Assembly (NCBI GenBank): GCA_040221055.1
Contig: JAVJVN010000013.1
Span: 1-64,000 of the forward strand
DNA: 64,000 bases
Direction: 5' to 3'
Source of the DNA: Rhodothermales bacterium
GTDB lineage: Bacteria > Bacteroidota > Rhodothermia > Rhodothermales > UBA10348
Shown here: positions 51,917-59,986 of the stretch, in pieces
Layout of the letters: each line of letters starts with the position of its first letter
How positions within the stretch are numbered: the first letter of the stretch is position 1
Position numbers and translations under genes: made by a program
The notes under the pieces: model-generated
Told to the model about the DNA's origin: nothing
The model's input: only the letters and a program-made list of their open reading frames with translations
The model's database searches: none

Positions 51917-52879
51917 ATGTCCCGTACACATGTTGATCACAGCACCATAGCCCGGTTCGCACAAGAGCGGGTCAACTTACCGCGCGAGAAGGCGAACGAG
52001 TACCGCGCACAGGTTCGACGGCTTCGTGAGAAGCTTGAGACTTACCTATCGGAACACCCGGATTTTTCCCTTCGGAAGATGCTCCTGTCGGGCAGCCTCG
52101 CGAAGAGTACGGCGCTTCGTACGCTCAACGACATAGACGTCGCTTGCTACATCACAGGTACCGATGCGCCACATGACGTACCGGCCCTTCTCGACTACTT
52201 GGCTGAACGACTGCGCAACGCGTTCCCGAACTTCAACCCCGATCAGGTACAGCCCCAGACGTACTGCGTGAAGGTGTCCTTCCGCGGATCCGGTCTCGAT
52301 GTCGACGTCGTGCCCATTCTGTACGACGGAGATGCGGACTGGTACGGCAACCTTGTCAGCCAAGAAGACGGATCCTTCCTCGAAACGAGCATACCCCGTC
52401 ATATTGAATTCTCGCTCAAGAGGCGAAAGGCCCACGAGGATTTTTCGCAGGTAGTCCGATTGGTCAAGTTTTGGGTGCGCAAGGAGAAGCGAGAACGAGA
52501 CGGGTTCCGTTTCAAGTCATTCATGGTCGAACTCATCCTCTCGCATCTAGCCGATCATGGTCAGGACTTCTCCGACTACCCTGAGGCCATGCAGGCGTTC
52601 TTCACGTACGTAGCTCGCTCCGATATGCGGGAGCGCATCGTCTTCGAGGACTACTACAAGGCGTCCGCCGTAGGTGCGTACTCTGACCCGGTCCAGATCA
52701 TTGATCCCGTCAATCCCTGCAACAATGCGAGCTGCCTGTACACTTCCGCACAAGCCGATGCGATCGTGGATGCAGCTCTCGACGCGGGCGATGCTATTGA
52801 TGCCGCCCTTACGGCTCCCACGAAGCAAGAGACAGTCTACTACTGGCAAAAAGTACTCGGCACCACCTTCTCCGCCTGA
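51917..52879 (+). CDS. cdnC: CBASS CD-NTase (CdnC-like cyclic oligonucleotide synthase)
   Basis: A 320-residue cGAS/DncV-like nucleotidyltransferase. The active site has G58-S/GS at 58-60 (LLSGSLAKST) and the Asp pair in NDIDV (D72, D74), and the third Asp in LDVDVV (D130). The C-terminal helical domain follows. On phage infection it would make a cyclic trinucleotide second messenger; relatives in HORMA/TRIP13/NucC operons make cyclic tri-AMP. The HORMA gene begins 6 bp after its stop. The gene order is the same as in the characterised Escherichia coli MS115-1 system, which is why CdnC is proposed. Confidence 0.9.
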   Translation: MSRTHVDHSTIARFAQERVNLPREKANEYRAQVRRLREKLETYLSEHPDFSLRKMLLSGSLAKSTALRTLNDIDVACYITGTDAPHDVPALLDYLAERLRNAFPNFNPDQVQPQTYCVKVSFRGSGLDVDVVPILYDGDADWYGNLVSQEDGSFLETSIPRHIEFSLKRRKAHEDFSQVVRLVKFWVRKEKRERDGFRFKSFMVELILSHLADHGQDFSDYPEAMQAFFTYVARSDMRERIVFEDYYKASAVGAYSDPVQIIDPVNPCNNASCLYTSAQADAIVDAALDAGDAIDAALTAPTKQETVYYWQKVLGTTFSA

Positions 52880-52885
52880 ACCGAC

Positions 52886-53401
52886 ATGAGCTACAGCTAT
52901 ACTCTTTCAAATACCACCACATTCACCGTCACCCATGCTCGCCACATGGCAGCAAAGGTGGCCGCTGACCTGAAGCGGCTGGAACGCTTCTACGGGAAGC
53001 CCAGTGATACTGACATCGCCAACTACGAAGCAGAAATCATTGCCCTCCTTAAGGCCGGATACCTCAATGAGGTGACGTACGGGTTCAAGCGCGGCGGCCT
53101 GTGGATCGAGCCGACACTCCGTTACTCGGCAGCCGACCTGAACGGCGATACGGCATTAGATGATGATCCAGGAAGGGTGCGTCCCGGCGCCAATGTGAGC
53201 GGTGCCGCCTTCTACAGCTTTCTCAGCTACGACTCGTCCTGGTTTTCACTGAGCCAGGATGAGCGGGAGAGATTCAGGAAGACCCTATCGGTCGTTCGCA
53301 CCACCGCGGAAGAACCCGAAGTAGATGGCTACATGAGTCCAGACCGTACGTACTCGGCCGGAGGGCGTGCACTTAACCGTTTCACCGTAAGGAGTTATTA
53401 A
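52886..53401 (+). CDS. cap7: CBASS HORMA-domain protein (Cap7)
   Basis: A 171-residue bacterial HORMA protein. The opening TTFTVTHARHMAAKVAADLKR is characteristic of the HORMA1 group in CBASS operons, followed by YGKPSDTDIANYEAEIIALL and the beta-rich closing part ending in FTVRSY. By family knowledge it binds a peptide or phage protein when closed, then activates the CD-NTase; the TRIP13-like ATPase reopens it. It overlaps the ATPase gene by 1 bp (53401) and follows the CD-NTase gene closely. The assignment rests on sequence pattern and on context. Confidence 0.88.
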   Translation: MSYSYTLSNTTTFTVTHARHMAAKVAADLKRLERFYGKPSDTDIANYEAEIIALLKAGYLNEVTYGFKRGGLWIEPTLRYSAADLNGDTALDDDPGRVRPGANVSGAAFYSFLSYDSSWFSLSQDERERFRKTLSVVRTTAEEPEVDGYMSPDRTYSAGGRALNRFTVRSY

Positions 53402-54342
53402 TGATCAACAAGCTTCACATGGACGACCTATTCGAGCAGCACGTCGTCTACCCCGACCCCGACGCACGAGATCGGCTCAATCGTCTCATTGGTCTTGACG
53501 AGCACAAGGCACGTCTCGGCAAGATCTTGAGCCTGCTCGTCAACCCCGGTGGCATGGCGCGGTGGGCCACCGAACACCACCCCAACGCAGTCGGCCTCCT
53601 GGAAGGCGTTTTGAGACGCCCCCCGCTGGTCGTCCTGTCTGGCGACGTAGGAGCTGGAAAAACGGAGCTGGCCTCCACAATCGGAGATGCCGTAGCAAGG
53701 CTGGAGGACATTGACGTCACACTCTTTCCTTTGAGCCTTGCAACGCGCGGCCAGGGACGCGTCGGCGAGATGACGCAGCTCTTGGCAGCCGCCTTCGACT
53801 ACACGGTCGAACAGGCCGCAAGATTGAAGACAACCTCAGGAAAAGCGCGAGGCGCTGTTCTACTTCTAGTAGACGAAGCCGACGCGATCGCTCAATCTCG
53901 CGAGAACGCTCAGATGCACCACGAGGACCGGGCTGGCGTCAATGCCTTTATCCGCGGAATTGATCGGATCGGTGACGCACGCCTCCCTGCTGCCGTTATA
54001 ATGTGCACGAATCGGCTGAGTGCACTGGACCCTGCTATCAAACGCCGAGCAGCAGACATTCTGACCTTTCGTCGCCCCGGTGAAGACCAGCGTCGAGCTG
54101 TGCTGGGTCGTCTACTGACCGGCCTCAAATTCGGGAAAGATGACATTCAAAAATTGGTTAACGCGACAGGGATTCTCACAGACCGTCCATACGGATTCAC
54201 ATTTTCAGACATCACGCAGCGCTTGATTCCTGCGATAGTCCTTGATGCGTATCCCACTGAGCCGGTACGCCCCTCCCGTGCCCTCGAAATCGCCCACACG
54301 TTAGTTCCGACCCCTCCATTCAACGATGGTCTATTACCATGA
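53401..54342 (+). CDS. cap6: CBASS TRIP13-like AAA+ ATPase (Cap6)
   Basis: A 313-residue AAA+ ATPase. Walker A is GDVGAGKTE (81-89), Walker B VLLLVDEADAI (153-163), and the sensor region is MCTNRLSALDPAIKRRAADIL with an Arg-finger-like pair. In type III CBASS this Pch2/TRIP13 homolog remodels HORMA from closed to open, keeping the CD-NTase silent without infection. Its stop overlaps the NucC start by 4 bp (54339-54342). Confidence 0.9.
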   Translation: MINKLHMDDLFEQHVVYPDPDARDRLNRLIGLDEHKARLGKILSLLVNPGGMARWATEHHPNAVGLLEGVLRRPPLVVLSGDVGAGKTELASTIGDAVARLEDIDVTLFPLSLATRGQGRVGEMTQLLAAAFDYTVEQAARLKTTSGKARGAVLLLVDEADAIAQSRENAQMHHEDRAGVNAFIRGIDRIGDARLPAAVIMCTNRLSALDPAIKRRAADILTFRRPGEDQRRAVLGRLLTGLKFGKDDIQKLVNATGILTDRPYGFTFSDITQRLIPAIVLDAYPTEPVRPSRALEIAHTLVPTPPFNDGLLP

Positions 54343-55061
54343 ACTGGTCTCTCCCAAAACTGCTGTCTAGCCTTCATGAAGACATCCATAACCGACTGTA
54401 TACGGTTCGGAGCAGTATCGCACATCCGACTGCCAAAGGGGACGGTAGCGAGAATGTCTGGATCGGGTTGCTGAATAAATACTTGCCTAGGCGCTACTGT
54501 GCCACAAGTGCTTTCGTAGTGGATAGCAAGGGGACATTCAGTGAGCAGGTTGACGTCGTGGTGTACGATCGACAGTTCTGTCCGCTCATCTTCGAGTACG
54601 AGGGAACAACGGTTGTGCCAGCTGAAAGCGTTTATGCTGTCTTCGAGGCGAAGCAGGAGGTCGACGCCAACCAGATACAGTATGCCCAGGCCAAGGCTGC
54701 GACCGTACGTCGTCTCTACCGAACCAGCCTGCCCATTCCACATGCAGGAGGAAAATATGACCCGAAACCGCTCAACCGAATCATAGCCGGTATCCTGACC
54801 CTTGACAGTTCCTGGAACCCCCCCTTTGGGGCTTCAATGCTGACTTCCTTAAAAAAGGGCACTCACGATGAACAAATCGATATCGGATGCGTCGCCTCGC
54901 ATGGCTACATGGTTCTTGACCCCGTTACCGGCTCCTATTCGTTCGAGACGGGTGGCAAGCATGCGACGGGGTTTCTACTCAGGCTGATTACGATGCTGCA
55001 GGTGAGCGCGACAGTGCCAATGATTGACGTGCAGGCTTATGCCGCTTGGTTGGACGGATAA
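54339..55061 (+). CDS. nucC: CBASS effector NucC, cyclic-tri-AMP-activated DNA endonuclease
   Basis: A 240-residue nuclease that I recognise as NucC from the Escherichia coli MS115-1 protein: the opening WSLPKLLSSLHEDI, GSENVWIGLLNKYLP, and the active site D72 in SEQVDVVVYDRQ with E103-A-K105 in YAVFEAKQ, matching D73/E104/K106 of the E. coli enzyme with a one-residue shift. The later TSLPIPHAGGKY and the C-terminal VPMIDVQAYAAWL are also conserved. NucC trimers pair on binding the trinucleotide and cut the host and phage DNA, killing the cell. It is the last gene of the operon. Confidence 0.92.
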   Translation: MNWSLPKLLSSLHEDIHNRLYTVRSSIAHPTAKGDGSENVWIGLLNKYLPRRYCATSAFVVDSKGTFSEQVDVVVYDRQFCPLIFEYEGTTVVPAESVYAVFEAKQEVDANQIQYAQAKAATVRRLYRTSLPIPHAGGKYDPKPLNRIIAGILTLDSSWNPPFGASMLTSLKKGTHDEQIDIGCVASHGYMVLDPVTGSYSFETGGKHATGFLLRLITMLQVSATVPMIDVQAYAAWLDG

Positions 55062-55269
55062 CCTCCTAAACCCAATAGCATTGCCTCGGCTTTTTGGGAA
55101 ACGGAATCCAAGCTGTTGTCAGACGTCATGTTGTACCCACGTATTTAGGTCAAAACCAGACCCTTTCGCGGCACATTTCTACTCAGTTTGTGACAGGGTG
55201 TCGGGACAATATCGTAATAGCGGCTTCTTCTTCATCACGCTCTCGCTCTCAGGTGCCGCCTACACAGGC

Positions 55270-55314
55270 AAAAAGCAGCGCGCCGCGCAGGTCCGTTGGA
55301 CCCGCGCGGCGCGC
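55270..55314 (-). terminator. Strong hairpin terminator of tRNA-Gln
   Basis: On the minus strand, just after the tRNA 3' end, arms 55304-55314 and 55278-55288 (GCGCGGCGCGC-type) plus inner arms GGACC/GGTCC form a stem of 16 pairs with one mismatch and a 3-base loop. It is followed by GCTTTTTGCC, so it has the usual U-tract. It also separates the tRNA from the end of the CBASS operon. Confidence 0.8.
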
Positions 55315-55318
55315 CGTG

Positions 55319-55391
55319 TTGCCCCACCAGGATTCGAACCTGGAACCTCTTGATTCAGAGTCAAGCGCTCTGCCAATTGAGCTATGGGGCA
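55319..55391 (-). tRNA. tRNA-Gln (anticodon CUG)
   Basis: A 73-nt cloverleaf on the minus strand. The acceptor stem pairs TGCCCCA with TGGGGCA. The D arm is GCTCAATTGGCAGAGC, the anticodon arm CTTGA-CTCTGAA-TCAAG gives the anticodon CTG (Gln, codon CAG), and the T arm is CCAGG-TTCGAAT-CCTGG. The discriminator base is A. The 3' CCA is not encoded. Its 3' end faces the defence island, which ends about 257 bp away. Confidence 0.95.
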
Positions 55392-55507
55392 GAAGAGCTG
55401 AAATTAAGGCGCGTGTAAGCGAAAACCAATCTGCTGGTTTCCTCGGCCGGTCGTCTTAGCCGGTTTTTGACGCGCCTCCCGGACCGCGCCAAGCCGGCTG
55501 ACACCTG

Positions 55508-56461
55508 CTACCGATCCTGGAAGTCCCTTTTCATTGCGGCATTGAACCGGGCGAGTTGATCCGCAATCGGCTCCATTCCCTTTGCGGCACGGCGTTCGTC
55601 CACGTGTTCGGGGTCTGTCATGGGTTGGGGAACGTACTCGCCGGAGCGTTCATCCAGCATCATTTGTGTACCGTACACCTGTGGGCGGCCGGACTCCAAC
55701 TCGGTCCGGTCGAGTGATGGCGCATATTCGTACCAGTCGGCTTCGCCGGCCTCGCACGCTCGCTTCATGACGGGAAGGATCTGGAGGCGCATTTCGAGAT
55801 CCATGTGCGTCAGTGTATTGGCCGCGGCGAACGCGGCTTCCTCACCGACGGTGGAAAGGGGGGGCCAGCCTCCGTCGTCAAGGATGTCCAGGAGAACAGC
55901 TTGGTTCTTTTCATGCCGTTTGCCCATGGCATGCGACAGCAGAGTCAGGACCGGGGACTGACCGGCGCTCTGTCGGAACAGGAGCATCATGTGGTAGCGC
56001 CCAACCCACTCGTTTCGGCGCATCCGGAACAGTTTTCGCGCCAGTTCGCGGTCAAAAACGCCGGACACCTGCATGGAGAGCCGATCGAGCATGGTCTGTT
56101 CTATGTGCTCCCAACGGGGGTCCTCGGTCATGAAATAGAGATCGGGGTCGTACAGGACGCGCATGGACTCCATGGCCGGCAGGGCTTCCTCCAAGTGTTT
56201 GAAGGCCGGATCGAGATAGTCGAGGTGCAGCGCATAGGTGGAAGCCAATGCATATGAAATGCCCTCTTCTCCGCCGCGTTCATCCGGCCGTGTCTGATCA
56301 TACACCTCGGTGTAGGCATCGACGGCGGCAAGCAGGTCGCCGGCAGCCCGGAGGCTGTCGCCGACGGCACGGCTTTGGGCAGCGGAGGAGAGGACAAAGG
56401 ACGGAAAGAGCAGCACGACCAGGAAGGACACGCTGAATAATGGGGTTCGGAAGTGGGACAT
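55508..56461 (-). CDS. DUF6624-containing exported protein
   Basis: A 317-residue protein with a signal peptide (LFSVSFLVVLLFPSFVLSS). The first half is TPR-like helical repeats (AAGDLLAAVDAYTEVYDQ, FKHLEEALPAMES). The C-terminal half fits DUF6624: ILDDGGWPPLSTVGEEAAFAA, MKRACEAGEADW, the PQVYGTQM motif, and DPEHVDERRAAKGM. The family's function is unknown. It is a single gene downstream of the tRNA, facing leftward, with a weak hairpin (AAACCA 55423-55428, TGGTTT 55435-55440) between it and the tRNA. Confidence 0.82.
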   Translation of the reverse strand: MSHFRTPLFSVSFLVVLLFPSFVLSSAAQSRAVGDSLRAAGDLLAAVDAYTEVYDQTRPDERGGEEGISYALASTYALHLDYLDPAFKHLEEALPAMESMRVLYDPDLYFMTEDPRWEHIEQTMLDRLSMQVSGVFDRELARKLFRMRRNEWVGRYHMMLLFRQSAGQSPVLTLLSHAMGKRHEKNQAVLLDILDDGGWPPLSTVGEEAAFAAANTLTHMDLEMRLQILPVMKRACEAGEADWYEYAPSLDRTELESGRPQVYGTQMMLDERSGEYVPQPMTDPEHVDERRAAKGMEPIADQLARFNAAMKRDFQDR

Positions 56462-56558
56462 GGGCGCGTACGGGTTGATTTCCGGTCAACCTAGCCACAC
56501 CATGACGCAGGTCAATGAGATTGTCGACGGACGGCCTGCAGGCGTCGACCATCGACGG

Positions 56559-57326
56559 TCAGGATCCCGGATCAGCCGCCGCATCCGCATCCACATCCGA
56601 AACCGGTACGCCGCGCCACTCGGCAATTTTGTGCACGATCATGTCGCGTACATGGCGGGTCAAGTCCGTACCGTCATCGAAACGGGTGACGTCAACCGGC
56701 GGGAAGACGTGCAGGCGGATGGTGCAGGGTGGGCCGAATTTCCATCCACTGCGGGGAAGGGCATCGAACGTGCCGTCCAGGGCCAGCGGCAAGACCGGTA
56801 CGCCGAGCTTCATGGCCAATTTGAACGCGCCGTCGTTGAACGCATGGACGCGGCCGTCCGGTGATCGTGTGCCCTCGGGCATGATCATGACGGACATGTT
56901 GCCGTCCAGCCGTTTCTTCGTCTCGATCATGACCTCCGCACGGCTGCGGCGGTCGTCCCGTTGCACCGGAATGTCACGCGAAATGCGCATCATCCATCCC
57001 AGGATGGGCAATTTGAAGGTCTCGGCCTTGCCGACCCACTTCATGTCCCAGGGGAGCCGGCTGACCACGGGGATGTCGGTGAACGACTGGTGATTGCACA
57101 CGACCACGTACGGGTTGCGGATGTTCGCGGGGAAGTCGCCCGTGATGTGCACGTCCCAGATGGGGTTCACACCGGCCATCCACGCGCCCAGCCGTCGGAA
57201 TTGCCGGCCGGTCGCGTACTTCCACTCGTCCCGGTCGAACAGATGGGTCACGAACATGACCGGCACCCAGATGAGGGTGAGCAGGGAAATCGAAAGCCAG
57301 GCCCAGATGGATCGGAGTACAACCAA
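56559..57326 (-). CDS. Lysophospholipid acyltransferase (PlsC family)
   Basis: A 255-residue membrane-associated acyltransferase. An N-terminal hydrophobic helix (VLRSIWAWLSISLLTLIWVPVMFV) is followed by the catalytic motif HQSFTD (H-x4-D in VVCNHQSFTDIPV), the acceptor-binding RDIPVQRDDRR block and the PEGTRS motif (MIMPEGTRSPDG). These are motifs I to III of the PlsC family. It would acylate lysophosphatidic acid or a related glycerol lipid in the inner membrane. The start at 57326 is the ATG that gives the hydrophobic helix. It is divergent from the unknown gene at 57379. Confidence 0.92.
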   Translation of the reverse strand: MVVLRSIWAWLSISLLTLIWVPVMFVTHLFDRDEWKYATGRQFRRLGAWMAGVNPIWDVHITGDFPANIRNPYVVVCNHQSFTDIPVVSRLPWDMKWVGKAETFKLPILGWMMRISRDIPVQRDDRRSRAEVMIETKKRLDGNMSVMIMPEGTRSPDGRVHAFNDGAFKLAMKLGVPVLPLALDGTFDALPRSGWKFGPPCTIRLHVFPPVDVTRFDDGTDLTRHVRDMIVHKIAEWRGVPVSDVDADAAADPGS

Positions 57327-57378
57327 GATGACACACGCGCGTTGATGGAGGGATCAAGATACCTGCCCCCGTTCTCCA

Positions 57379-58056
57379 GTGCATATCCTGAAGTACTTCC
57401 ACGAAGAGCCTGCCGGGCTTGAAATCCTGACCCGGGAGACCAGTCCGCACGCGCGCCGTCCGGATGGTCCGGCCCTGTCCCTGGAGGATTTCCTGCGTGC
57501 CCGCCCGTATTTCCGGGGATATCTGTCGGCGACAGACCTGGAGACCGGTCGGACGGGGGCGTCCACGTTGCCGGAGACGATTACGGGTGTGCTGAATGCG
57601 GTGCTGCCGACGCCCCGGATCCATTTCACGGTCGATGCCCAGCTCTGGACATCCTTCCGTGACGCTACGCGACCGGAGGATCTGATGGATGCGCTCACCG
57701 ACCGGAATCCGCGTTCGCTCATCGTGTGCGGGTTGCCGACGTTCTCCGAGACCCGGCCGTTCATTGAGATCATCCTCAAGGAGGACCGGAGGACGGCGCT
57801 GCGGCCCATTACGGAGGTCCTGGACCAGGGGGGTACGGTCCTGCTTCCGGAACCCGCCCACGATGGGCACGACTGGGCCGTGTTTTCGGCGGTACCCCTG
57901 GCCGATGCGTTTGCGGGGGCGGTACGTGACCGCTTGCACGAGGAACTGACGGCCTACGTCATTCCCATGGCACGGGCCCGTAGCGAACACGCGTTCTGGT
58001 TCGAACGCTACGACCTGGACAAGTACGCCGAATACCGGATCAACGGATCGGGTTGA
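57379..58056 (+). CDS. Hypothetical soluble protein
   Basis: A 225-residue protein with no signal peptide, membrane helix or Cys-rich motif. The family is not recognised. The coding potential is good, and the frame is uninterrupted with normal codon choice for the region (FLRARPYFRGYLSATDLET, RNPRSLIVCGLPTFSETR, VPLADAFAGAVRDRL, RSEHAFWFERYDLDKYAEY). Secondary structure by eye is mixed alpha/beta. The start at 57379 lies 52 bp from the divergent PlsC start. The 3' end overlaps the convergent Ig-like lipoprotein gene by 17 bp. No function is claimed. Confidence 0.75.
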   Translation: MHILKYFHEEPAGLEILTRETSPHARRPDGPALSLEDFLRARPYFRGYLSATDLETGRTGASTLPETITGVLNAVLPTPRIHFTVDAQLWTSFRDATRPEDLMDALTDRNPRSLIVCGLPTFSETRPFIEIILKEDRRTALRPITEVLDQGGTVLLPEPAHDGHDWAVFSAVPLADAFAGAVRDRLHEELTAYVIPMARARSEHAFWFERYDLDKYAEYRINGSG

Positions 58057-59509
58057 CCTCCACACGGTAGCCGGAACGGGTCTCGGTCAGTTCGGCATTC
58101 TCTGCCCGCAACTGCGCCGGGGCACCGCCACCGCTCAATACCAGTTCCAGGTTGCCGTTCTCTCCTGCGATGGTGATCGTGATGGTACTCACGGATGGGG
58201 TGACCGGGTTGTCCGGGTCAATCGCTTCGGGGTCCTCGATCACATGGAACGTGAACTGGGTAATGCCCGGCCCGCGGACGACGTGCTCGTAATCCATGCC
58301 GCCGCTGAAGGCCGTTTCTGACAGCGTGACCTCGGTATTTCCGACGGTCTTGATGGCCGTGCCTTCTGCCTTGACGACAATGGACGTGCCGGCCACCAGG
58401 GGATTCCCGTTGTAGTCGGTGACGCGCAGGGAATAGGCCTGGTTCAGGATCGCGTTGCCGGGGGAGACCTCCACGAGCGGTGTTCCGGAGAACACGACCG
58501 GTGTGGTGGCAAAGACCTCGGACTGGTTTTCATCCACGGTCGTGGCCGTAACATGGACAATTCCGTCTGAAGGCAGTGGGTTGGCGGACGTCAACTCCAC
58601 GGAGCCACGCCCTGACTCATCGGTCTGTACCGAGCCGCCGATGACGCCATGGCTGGTATTGAAATAGACCGACGTGCCGGGGCGAACCGGGTTGCTGTAC
58701 TGGTCCCCGACAATCACGGAAATATTGTTCGTCAACCCGAGGATATTCAAACCCGGGAAATTGCGGCGCACCGGTCCGAGCGAAAAATGGGTCTGGGCCG
58801 GATGTCCGCCATGGATCGTCAGCGCAACCGGCTGGGAACGGACCGTGCGGCCGGCAACGTCGGTTTCGGCAATGACCTGGACCACGCCGGCGCGCGTCCC
58901 GGAGGACACGTGGACCTGGACCTGGCCGTTGTTGTCGGTGGTGGCCTCCATCGGGGCGATTTCCTCACCGCCGCCGGGACGCGCGCCGAACCGGAACTGG
59001 ACCCGGGCGCTCTTGGTCAGGATGACCGGGCGTCCGACCGAATCGGCAAGCTGGAAGGTGAGCGTGGCGACTTCCTGCGATCCGCTTTCGCGGACGCCGA
59101 TGGCTGCAATGGACTGTCCGATGAGCAGCATGTTTGCGGCTCGTCCGGACTCCTTGGGTGCATCGGCTGCGGGAGCAATGGAGATGGTCGGTACCTGGAT
59201 GATGCGTCCGGCCAGCGCCAGGACCGTCGTATTGGCCGATGAGAACCCGTCGAGGGAGGCCTGGACCGTCAAGTCCATGGTGCTGTCTATTTCAACGTCC
59301 ACGCTGTATTCGCCCGACGCATCGGCCTCGAACAGGAGGTCCATGGGCAGGATGCGGACGAAGGCACCGGGGACCGGTGCTGCCGTATCGGAATTCAACA
59401 CGACTCCCGAGAGCGTGACCACACCGCTGGTGTCGTCATCGTTCGAGAGCGCGTCGCATCCCGTGGAAAAGACAAGGATCGGGAACAGCAGCAGAAGAAG
59501 ACGGCGCAT
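58040..59509 (-). CDS. Lipoprotein with carboxypeptidase-regulatory-like and Ig-like (Big_1) domains
   Basis: A 489-residue lipoprotein (ATG at 59509; MRRLLLLLFPILVFSTGC, lipid Cys at about 18). The first domain (about 30-110) is carboxypeptidase-regulatory-like (VTLSGVVLNSDTAAPVPGAFVRI, ASGEYSVDVEI). At least two later domains have the invasin/Big_1 pattern: DSVGRPVILTKSARVQF with TDNNGQVQVHVSSGT, and DQYSNPVRPGTSVYFNTSHG with TDESGRGSVELTS. A third partial copy (DYNGNPLVAGTSIVVKAEG) follows. Such repeats form extended rods on the cell surface. The C-terminus is beta-rich. It is a single gene. Confidence 0.85.
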   Translation of the reverse strand: MRRLLLLLFPILVFSTGCDALSNDDDTSGVVTLSGVVLNSDTAAPVPGAFVRILPMDLLFEADASGEYSVDVEIDSTMDLTVQASLDGFSSANTTVLALAGRIIQVPTISIAPAADAPKESGRAANMLLIGQSIAAIGVRESGSQEVATLTFQLADSVGRPVILTKSARVQFRFGARPGGGEEIAPMEATTDNNGQVQVHVSSGTRAGVVQVIAETDVAGRTVRSQPVALTIHGGHPAQTHFSLGPVRRNFPGLNILGLTNNISVIVGDQYSNPVRPGTSVYFNTSHGVIGGSVQTDESGRGSVELTSANPLPSDGIVHVTATTVDENQSEVFATTPVVFSGTPLVEVSPGNAILNQAYSLRVTDYNGNPLVAGTSIVVKAEGTAIKTVGNTEVTLSETAFSGGMDYEHVVRGPGITQFTFHVIEDPEAIDPDNPVTPSVSTITITIAGENGNLELVLSGGGAPAQLRAENAELTETRSGYRVEVNPIR

Positions 59510-59662
59510 GGTAAACGTTTGGACGTGGCTGGATACGAGGTGTATCGACCACGCGAAACCGTGCTTAAACGCGCGGCGTACTGTCAAGAAACCGTTAACC
59601 ACGAAACCCCGGGAGCCTGTTCGTAGATTAAGCAGGTCCCCATATCCACTACACGACGACTG

Positions 59663-59965
59663 ATGGCTATCAAAAGTATCGACATGAACGCCGTTGCGGC
59701 GGCAACCGGCAACGTTTACGAGTCCCTTGCCGTGCTGTCCAAGCGAGCCCGTCAGGTGTCCACGCAGAGCAAGGCCGAGTTGGATGAGAAGCTGGCCTAC
59801 TTCGAGGGTTTCGAACAGGAACTCGAAGATCCGCGTTTCCAGGAGGAGCAGGCGAAGGTTTCGCTCGAATATGAAGTGAAGCCCGAGCCGACCGAGGTCG
59901 CCATTGACCAGCTGCTCGGCGGGGACGTCTACTTCCGCGATTCCGGCGCCGAACTTCCCGCTTGA
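59663..59965 (+). CDS. rpoZ: RNA polymerase omega subunit, Bacteroidota type
   Basis: A 100-residue omega subunit. The N-terminal SIDMNAVAAATGNVYESLAVLSKRARQ is the omega fold with the usual NxYE helix, followed by the Bacteroidota/Rhodothermota-specific extension (ELDEKLAYFEGFEQEL, FQEEQAKVSLEYEVKPEPTE). It stabilises beta' and assists assembly. It lies divergent from the Ig-like lipoprotein gene. A GC-rich hairpin starts at its stop codon and leads into the next gene. Confidence 0.88.
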   Translation: MAIKSIDMNAVAAATGNVYESLAVLSKRARQVSTQSKAELDEKLAYFEGFEQELEDPRFQEEQAKVSLEYEVKPEPTEVAIDQLLGGDVYFRDSGAELPA

Positions 59966-59986
59966 CGCGCGCTCATCATGCGCGCG
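59966..59986 (+). promoter_or_regulatory. Hairpin covering the start codon of the 4Fe-4S membrane protein
   Basis: CGCGCGC (59966-59972) and GCGCGCG (59980-59986) form a 7-bp GC-only stem around a 7-base loop (TCATCAT). The ATG at 59978-59980 has its first two bases in the loop and its G in the stem. The hairpin begins at the base after the rpoZ stop. Confidence 0.5.
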
